DNA of 22,090 nt, from NCBI GenBank assembly GCA_038522635.1, contig JBCBJZ010000051.1, forward strand, positions 1-22,090. The letters run 5' to 3'. The notes beneath the pieces are model-generated. The model made no database searches, had not been told where the DNA came from, and saw only the letters and a list, made by a program, of their open reading frames with translations. Positions 17,501-22,090 of this stretch are shown piece after piece. Numbering within the stretch: the stretch's first letter is position 1; each line of letters starts with the position of its first letter. The position numbers were made by a program, and so were the translations under genes. This DNA is from JBCBJZ01 sp038522635. Its GTDB lineage: Bacteria > Pseudomonadota > Alphaproteobacteria > Rhizobiales > Hyphomicrobiaceae.

Positions 17501-17946
17501 GTCAGATCACCGGCGAGCGCCAGCGGCTTGCCCGTCGACCGTTCCGCTTGCGGCTTCAACGGCGCATCGAACTGCCAAATCCCATCGGCACCGGCGCGCG
17601 CGCGCGCCACCCGCTGCCCGTTGATCAGGATGGAGACGTCGCTGGAGCGCGGCGCGCTGCCCTGAAAGCGGGCGTGCGCCTTGCGCGGATCCAGAGTGAC
17701 GTGGGTGAAGCGCAGCGGCACGGCGCCGGCCTTAGACCGTGTGGCGGGCGGCGCAACGCCGCCTGGCTCTGTCTGCGGCGATGAACCCGTACCAACGGCG
17801 CGGGCGGCGTGAACGGCGCGCTCCAGCAGCCAGCCGACTTGTGTGAGACCCGGCGTGAGACCCTGGCCACCCACGAAGGCGCTACCGATCCCGATGTACC
17901 CGGCCACCAGCGCCACCAGCGCTGCCACATAGCGTAAGCCTGCCAT
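14542..17946 (-). CDS. Giant LysM-domain envelope protein with long Arg-rich helical region
   Basis: The 1134-residue product begins with an uncleaved-looking signal anchor (residues 5-27, YVAALVALVAGYIGIGSAFV). An Ig-like domain is at about 75-130 (ILINGQRVARARAGADGIW), of the type often paired with LysM in alphaproteobacterial envelope proteins. A Pro/Lys/Ala-rich region with PPVTAKPPMTAKPPPTAK repeats comes next (about 225-275), then Arg/Pro-rich disordered sequence to about 590. Residues 590-940 are an uninterrupted Arg/Glu/Ala/Gln-rich helix without prolines, like TolA domain II or a single alpha-helix. The C terminus (1077-1128) is a LysM peptidoglycan-binding domain: WYITQPGDSLWAIAARHY, then IQRANRRAV and IYVCQRLRLP. 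I infer a tether between inner membrane and cell wall. It converges with the kinase gene. Confidence 0.87.
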   Translation of the reverse strand: MAGLRYVAALVALVAGYIGIGSAFVGGQGLTPGLTQVGWLLERAVHAARAVGTGSSPQTEPGGVAPPATRSKAGAVPLRFTHVTLDPRKAHARFQGSAPRSSDVSILINGQRVARARAGADGIWQFDAPLKPQAERSTGKPLALAGDLTLGLLALKRETGQIWTAGGLRVSIPVGYAGGPIVALASEREASKPAKRRSLLAARPAGPKPLVQIAEAQTKPTAKPPVTAKPPMTAKPPPTAKSTDKPPAQPGAAPSLNASKPQAKRPLTIEERAAALAAEASAHYDKVRRALPKTPAEARARSRKPDRRPAKRQSDAPTNAPRPGVKQPRVPIPMVPIKSTAAPQREPPSPAAQLREPAAPSSTPHRDAHVVPTAAWGTSWQTPFNVPLRDDGEAHAPGPRYTPIRFTIGQAFAQELQRSRPRKAVRPDRWPELPAGNVPTPALLLNRERAGDGDAASPRARRPAAADEAPRRGRPQRRGQIVQLDNGDPDDVDQFRFDRTPPAGARRRDFNDVMRRLSVPDRRTRAAEGRPRGFKIPLPSWNFEWRTRVERDYQEVIRRLSRGGDGTRPRERETAFPDGRQRPTSGPSADELAAERRRLELRAREAERRRLAAAQAREERARRARAAEAARQAALEAARQRAAREEEQRQAAALSRQRELELERQRLSAQREQDRLERERLARLEAERQARLERERLARADRDRRTREAEERQAAFERARQREAEAARARQREDERRRQLAQQARDQERERTRQRERNAERERERQRLADRQREQAQERARREERARLAVRRAAEAAARLARETEAALEATRAAERQRRQDRLAITRARQAERRAREEFDRQEARRRLAEEQRRAADNARRRAEAQRRLVLARRAQADAERAARQARRAADQAGRERRRADDQRRSQRRRATADARFQEQIRRSEEAAARALAAARARQNADEGDNGVPPTRRADAPDVDRPGGNGFRPRRRVPADGRPPARRRDFANNPTGERPQRRPGSRLTRRTRPDGRRTARVPGARRSPSRRPASRSRARGPGEAAVEGPRPRLRRGQRARRLGLVQVAACEDRAGRRITMPGWYITQPGDSLWAIAARHYQTGQGFGLIQRANRRAVPRANRIYVCQRLRLPMPAPRG

Positions 17947-18520
17947 CGTTACGATGCCTCCACGCGCGTGCGTCGGGTCAACTCACTTCATGCCGCTCAT
18001 CTTTCGCCTGCGGTGCTCGCACCTTCGGCGGATGAGCGGGTTACCAGCCGGACCAACCCGGCCTGGCACCAGCAACCCTTTACCAACCTTTGCGTTGCAC
18101 GTCAGCGGCCCGCCACCTTCGACGAGGGGCGAAGCCGCAACGAACACTGCAAGACTCTTCCAGTCCTTCGATGGCACCCCCTGGGCAACCACATCGCAAA
18201 GCCTCGAAAAGCGCAGCTCTTCAGCGCATTGCAATGTTTAATGCATAGACCAACACAAGTTGAAAGCCCGCCAGGAACACGCTCGGCCGCCAATGCGCAT
18301 CGGGCAAAGGGGTTTCAACCAGCATAGTTAACCGTGGATAGGCGCTGCGCGTTTCACCCGCGCGCACCGAATGTGCTACCGCCGCAGACAATCGTCGTGA
18401 GCTTTGACCCATCAGCGCATCCCTGCCCGCGCCCCACGAACGGCACGCCGCCGCCCTGCGGTTGACCCAATCGAGCGCGCATCATGATCGCCCAAAATCG
18501 TCATAAGAGGAGCAACCCTC
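17947..18520. other. Divergent intergenic region, no gene seen
   Basis: This is 574 bases between the divergent LysM protein and LOG genes. Short overlapping open frames exist on both strands (for example 17968-18327 and 17983-18234), but none has a family resemblance or a good ribosome-binding site. It should carry both promoters; I could not identify clear -35/-10 pairs. TTAACC occurs at 18328 without a matching left half. Confidence 0.6.
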
Positions 18521-19141
18521 ATGTCTGATCGAACAGCGAACCGGGGTTTGCGCAACATTTGCGTCTTCTGCGGCTCGGGCAAAGGCGAAAACCCGGCCTA
18601 CGCCGAAGCCGCGCGAACGCTTGGAACTGCGATGGCCAAAGCCGACATCGGCCTCGTCTACGGCGGGGGCGGCCTCGGCCTGATGGGCGAGACCGCACGC
18701 GCCGTTCTCAAGGCTGGGGGGCGCGTGACGGGCATCATCCCCGCGTTCCTGTCCGAAAAGGAAAAGATGCTGCGCGACGTGCAGGAGCTCATCGTCACCA
18801 AGGACATGCACGAGCGCAAAGGCCTGATGTTTGAGAAGTCCGATGCCTTCGTCGCTCTGCCAGGCGGCATCGGCACGCTTGAAGAACTGGTCGAGCAGCT
18901 CACATGGTCGCAGTTGGGCCAACATACCAAGCCGGTTGTGGTGGCCGACATCGATAGCTTCTGGGCGCCGCTGCTCAAGTTGCTGACGCACATGCGCGAG
19001 GAAACGTTCATCCGTGCCGGCCTCGAGGTGCACATCAACGTGGTGAAGGAGGCGAACGAGATCCTTCCGCGCATCCGTACGTTGATGCCGGCCCCCTCCG
19101 AAGCTGCCCCCAAAGATGAGGCGATCGTCGAGCGGTTTTGA
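18521..19141 (+). CDS. LOG family protein (nucleoside 5'-monophosphate phosphoribohydrolase-like)
   Basis: LOG proteins hydrolyse nucleotide 5'-monophosphates to base plus ribose phosphate; plant and some bacterial members activate cytokinins. The 206-residue protein is full length. It has the Rossmann-like start ICVFCGSGKGENPAY, the YGGGGLGLMG loop and the catalytic signature PGGIGTLEEL, with the preceding Arg of MHERKGLM. A ribosome-binding site AGAGGAG (18506-18512) precedes the ATG at a good distance. The C terminus has a short acidic extension. Whether the substrate is a cytokinin precursor or general AMP cannot be told; older databases label this family lysine decarboxylase, which is not supported by activity. 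Confidence 0.93.
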   Translation: MSDRTANRGLRNICVFCGSGKGENPAYAEAARTLGTAMAKADIGLVYGGGGLGLMGETARAVLKAGGRVTGIIPAFLSEKEKMLRDVQELIVTKDMHERKGLMFEKSDAFVALPGGIGTLEELVEQLTWSQLGQHTKPVVVADIDSFWAPLLKLLTHMREETFIRAGLEVHINVVKEANEILPRIRTLMPAPSEAAPKDEAIVERF

Positions 19142-19246
19142 CGTCGCCCTCAAGCGGTTGGCGCGGTTGACCACATACGGTTGAAACGCCGCCCTCTCGC
19201 CCCCCTCTCGCAACCGATCGACGCGCCCAACCATCATCACCCGCCG

Positions 19247-20221
19247 ATGAGCCCATTCCTCAGCCCCGAACGCCAGGCCGAGCACAAGGCCCGCAACGAC
19301 ACCCACACGCTGGCGCTGTTGGGCGGGATCGGCCTGCTGATGATCGTGTGCGCGTGGCTGATCTGGTCGTGGATTGGCATCCCGCTGGCCCTCGGTGTGA
19401 CGGCCCTCATGTACTGGCTGGCGCCGCGTATTCCAGCTGCCACCGTCATGAAGCTCTACAACGCCAAACGCGTTGATCCGCGCGGCGGTAGCCAGCTGAT
19501 CCGCCTGCTCGACGCGCTCGCTGACCGGGCAGAACTCCCCGCCCGCCCGGCGCTCTACATCGTTCCCAGCATGACGCTGAACGCGTTTGCCACCGGCAGC
19601 CGTGAGCGTTCAGCGATCGCGCTCACCGAAGGGCTGATGCGCAGCCTGTCCATGGCTGAAATCACCGGCGTGCTCGCGCACGAAGTTTCGCATGTACGCA
19701 ACAACGATCTGCGCGTGATGGGGCTGGCCGATGCCATGAGCCGCTTCACACTGGCGATGTCCTACCTCGCCATCGCGCTCGCGGTGTTAAACATCATCGG
19801 CTTGATCGGCGGCTTCGCGACGGTCTCATGGCTCGGCATCGCGCTGCTCTATTTTGCGCCCGCGCTGACATCGCTCCTGCAGTTGGCGTTATCGCGCACG
19901 CGCGAGTTCGATGCCGATCTGGAGGCGGCGAACCTCACCGGCCGCCCGTCCGCGCTCGCAAGTGCCTTGCAGAAGCTCGAGCGCTATCAGGGGCGCGCCT
20001 GGGAGGACATGATGTTGCCGGTGCCCGCGCGCCGCATCCCGCACCCTTCTGTCCTGCGCACACACCCGCCCACGCACGAGCGGGTGGCACGGCTGCGCGC
20101 TTTGGAGCCGCGCCAGCACTTGCCGGAGATCGGCGTGATCGAGGAACCGCTGGTCTCGCTCGCCGGTTTTGGCCCCATCGAGATGCGTCCGCGCTATCGA
20201 TGGCCGGGCGTGTGGTATTGA
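19247..20221 (+). CDS. M48 family zinc metalloprotease, HtpX-like
   Basis: The 324-residue membrane protein has the gluzincin motif HEVSH (in GVLAHEVSHVRNND, about residues 145-149). The third ligand Glu lies in SRTREFDADLEAANLTG. Two membrane segments precede the catalytic domain (about residues 24-62) and two follow the HExxH helix (about 168-215), the arrangement of HtpX. HtpX is an inner-membrane quality-control protease. This copy has a longer C terminus with HPSVLRTHPPTHERVARL, typical of alphaproteobacterial M48 paralogues. The frame opens at TTG 19181, but ATG at 19247 is preferred; no clear ribosome-binding site precedes either. It lies 105 bases after the LOG gene. Confidence 0.9.
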   Translation: MSPFLSPERQAEHKARNDTHTLALLGGIGLLMIVCAWLIWSWIGIPLALGVTALMYWLAPRIPAATVMKLYNAKRVDPRGGSQLIRLLDALADRAELPARPALYIVPSMTLNAFATGSRERSAIALTEGLMRSLSMAEITGVLAHEVSHVRNNDLRVMGLADAMSRFTLAMSYLAIALAVLNIIGLIGGFATVSWLGIALLYFAPALTSLLQLALSRTREFDADLEAANLTGRPSALASALQKLERYQGRAWEDMMLPVPARRIPHPSVLRTHPPTHERVARLRALEPRQHLPEIGVIEEPLVSLAGFGPIEMRPRYRWPGVWY

Positions 20222-20401
20222 CCCCCATCCGCTCGCCACGTTCTGACAGGCTTTGGACTTGGGCCTTGGGACTTGGGACAGTTGCGACCTGCGCACAACT
20301 GTTAGCGACCAGATGTGCAACCCCAACGCGAACCGCCGCGCCTTTGTCACAATCTATTCAGACGCAGTTCACGGTGCGATGACTTAGATTGCGCAACACC
20401 C

Positions 20402-20417
20402 GCCAAGGCGCCTTGGC
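20402..20417. promoter_or_regulatory. Perfect 16-base palindrome upstream of the DUF6600-like gene
   Basis: GCCAAGGCGCCTTGGC is a perfect palindrome, 85 bases before the ATG of the next gene, in a 281-base gap. No T-run follows, so a terminator is unlikely. It could be a dimeric repressor site. A duplicated GGACTTGGG occurs further upstream near 20253-20275. Confidence 0.4.
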
Positions 20418-20502
20418 CAACAGAGCGGGCACGCAGACCACTTTTGCGGCGTGTTTCGCTGGCAAGCGACACGAACCACATTTTCGATCCGGAGGTCCAT
20501 CC

Positions 20503-21969
20503 ATGCTGAAGACCCAGATTTCTCGCGTGTGGCGCGGCCTGCGCACGCTCGCTTTGGCGTTCGCGCTGGCGATCGCTGGCGGCGCCACCCTCACCATCAG
20601 CGCGCCCAGCGCGCAGGCGCAAGACATCGACGTGCGTATTTTTTACGATGAGCTCTCCGACTACGGACGCTGGTTTCGCCACCCCCGCTACGGCCGCGTG
20701 TGGCAGCCCGATCGCCAGCGCGGTGACTGGCGGCCTTACGCTTACGGGCGTTGGATCAACACGGTCGAGCACGGCTGGTACTGGCAAAGCGATGAGCCGT
20801 TCGGCTGGGCCACGTACCACTACGGCCGCTGGGCGCTGGACGAGCGCTTCGGCTGGATCTGGGTTCCAGGCACAACCTGGGCACCCGCCTGGGTGACATG
20901 GCGCTGGGGCAACGATGCGATCGGCTGGGCACCCCTGCCGCCGCGCGCATCCTGGTCGGACCGCCGTGGGCTCAACTTCGACTATGACTATTACGACCGG
21001 GCTGGTTTGGCGTTCGTGTGGAACTTCGTGCAACCGCGGCACCTGTTGTCGCCGCGCCTGCGCCGTCACATCCAACCCCGCGCACGCAGCGGCCGCCTGT
21101 TGCGTCGTACCGCCCCGCGCCGGGCAGCCATACGTCGGCGCAACCGGGCGATCATCAACCGCGGCTTCGACCCGGGCCGCCTGGGCCGCATCATCGGCCG
21201 GCGCGTGCGCGCGCAAGCGTTGCCTGAGCGCCGTCGTCTGCGGCAGGCACGGGCGCGCTACGAACGCCGTGAGCGCCAGTTGAACCGCCGCCAGCGCGAA
21301 ATCGACCGGCAAGCCCGCCGTCAACGCGAGCGTGACCGCCAGGCCCGCCGCTTTGAAGATCAACGCCGGTTCGACCGCCGCGAACGCAACCGTCGCGATG
21401 CGGAACGCCGTCAGGCGCGGCAAGCGGAACGTGCTCGCCAGCAAGACGCTGAACGGCGCCAACGGCGTCGCGCTGAGCGTGAGGCGCGCCGCCGCGAGGC
21501 CCGCCGCAGTGATGAGCGTCAACGCCGGCGCGAAGCACGCCGTCGCGCTGAAAATGAGCGCGCACGCCGGCTGAACGAGCAACGTCGCCGCGATCAGCAG
21601 GCTGCGCGTCAGGCCCGTCGTGATCGTCAGCGCCAGGAGCAGCAGCGCCTACGTCGTCAGGAGCGAGACCGTCAGGCCCGCTTGCAGCAGCAGCGTCAAC
21701 GCGAGCGTGATGCAGCCGAACGCCGTGCCCGCGAGCGTGAGCGCGACCAGGCGCGGCGGGATCGTCGCAACCGCCGCAACGGCGAGCGCGGCAACAGGCG
21801 CAATGCGGAGCGTGAGCGTCGTCGCCGCGACAGAAATCGCGCCAACAATCGCCCACCCCGCGTTCAGCGCCCGGCCGTGCAAGTGCCACAGGCACGGCGC
21901 TCAAAGGAGTGCACAACCCGGGACGAAGAAATCGGCCGCTGCAACATTCAGCACAACAACGACAAGTGA
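20503..21969 (+). CDS. Secreted DUF6600-like protein with Arg-rich tail
   Basis: The 488-residue product starts with a clear Sec signal peptide (residues 1-39, hydrophobic LALAFALAIAGGATL, cleavage after AQA). Residues 45-150 form a Trp/Tyr-rich domain with repeated YGRW units (YGRWFRHPRYGRVW, YGRWINTVEHGWYW, YGRWALDERFGWIWVPG, then APAWVTWRWG and GWAPLPP), characteristic of DUF6600 proteins of unknown function. Residues 185-455 are overwhelmingly Arg with Gln, Glu, Ala and Asp (for example RRQREIDRQARRQRERDRQAR). The last 20 residues hold the only two cysteines (KECTTRDEEIGRC), a possible disulfide. ATG at 20503 is supported by GGAGGT at 20491-20496; the frame is open from 20389. The tail is far more basic than usual exported proteins. 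Confidence 0.85.
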   Translation: MLKTQISRVWRGLRTLALAFALAIAGGATLTISAPSAQAQDIDVRIFYDELSDYGRWFRHPRYGRVWQPDRQRGDWRPYAYGRWINTVEHGWYWQSDEPFGWATYHYGRWALDERFGWIWVPGTTWAPAWVTWRWGNDAIGWAPLPPRASWSDRRGLNFDYDYYDRAGLAFVWNFVQPRHLLSPRLRRHIQPRARSGRLLRRTAPRRAAIRRRNRAIINRGFDPGRLGRIIGRRVRAQALPERRRLRQARARYERRERQLNRRQREIDRQARRQRERDRQARRFEDQRRFDRRERNRRDAERRQARQAERARQQDAERRQRRRAEREARRREARRSDERQRRREARRRAENERARRLNEQRRRDQQAARQARRDRQRQEQQRLRRQERDRQARLQQQRQRERDAAERRARERERDQARRDRRNRRNGERGNRRNAERERRRRDRNRANNRPPRVQRPAVQVPQARRSKECTTRDEEIGRCNIQHNNDK

Positions 21970-22003
21970 GTTGAGGCCAAGCCCGACTGCCAGAGCAAAC
22001 ACA

Positions 22004-22033
22004 AAACGCCGGTCCTTAGAGGCCGGCGTTTTT
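22004..22033 (+). terminator. Intrinsic terminator of the DUF6600-like gene
   Basis: AAACGCCGG (22004-22012) pairs perfectly with CCGGCGTTT (22023-22031) across a 10-base loop that can itself pair CC with GG. The stem ends in five T (22029-22033). It lies 35 bases after the stop. Confidence 0.9.
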
Positions 22034-22064
22034 GTATGCGCGCATCAGTAGACTCGAAAACACT

Positions 22065-22082
22065 AAACGCCGGTCCTTAGAG
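22065..22082 (+). repeat. Second copy of the terminator's left arm and loop
   Basis: The 18 bases AAACGCCGGTCCTTAGAG are identical to 22004-22021, but here the sequence continues TTCATCCG instead of the complementary arm. The window ends 8 bases later, so whether an arm follows is unseen. Confidence 0.85.
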
Positions 22083-22090
22083 TTCATCCG

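Noticed and set aside
17996..18009. CTCATCTTTCGCCT, identical to 5442-5455
   Set aside because: About one shared 14-mer is expected by chance in a window of this size, and the flanks do not match.

Overview
The window is a GC-rich stretch of an alphaproteobacterial chromosome, most probably order Hyphomicrobiales. The strongest evidence is gene order: topA, rnr, DUF983, Nudix and rpmG on the + strand, facing pleD and divK on the - strand, with a DUF3572 gene diverging. I recall this order from that group. The PleD and DivK sequences are close to the Caulobacter proteins. I see no rRNA, tRNA, insertion sequence, prophage or CRISPR array.

Layout: (1) 1-4907 is a + strand run of the topA 3' part, rnr, a DUF983 gene and a Nudix hydrolase gene, then rpmG on its own at 5195-5362. 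(2) 5363-6343 is about 1 kb without a convincing gene; it is AT-richer than its surroundings and holds several inverted repeats. (3) 6344-8174 is the divK-pleD signalling operon (- strand), diverging from DUF3572 and a ROK sugar kinase (8316-9599). (4) 9607-11880 is a compact - strand set: glutathione transferase, a metallo-beta-lactamase-fold hydrolase and a uracil-DNA glycosylase family protein, with overlapping or nearly overlapping ends. (5) A membrane-anchored thermonuclease gene (-) diverges from a PdhS/DivJ/PleC-like histidine kinase gene (+). (6) 14542-17946 encodes a 1134-residue envelope protein with an N-terminal membrane segment, an Ig-like domain, about 350 residues of Arg/Glu/Ala-rich helix and a C-terminal LysM domain. 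(7) 18521-21969 carries a LOG-family gene, an HtpX-like protease gene and a secreted DUF6600-like protein with a very Arg-rich tail; a strong terminator follows.

Functional threads: the first block is housekeeping (DNA topology, RNA decay, ribosome). DivK and PleD are response regulators of the alphaproteobacterial polarity and cell-cycle circuit. The kinase 4.7 kb away has the matching family signature and a possible CtrA-like site upstream, so it is a candidate member of the same circuit. The most unusual content is a pair of exported, extremely Arg-rich proteins (the LysM protein and the DUF6600-like protein) lying within 7.5 kb of each other. No wholly new multi-gene system is evident; the long LysM protein and the structured 5363-6343 region are the best leads.
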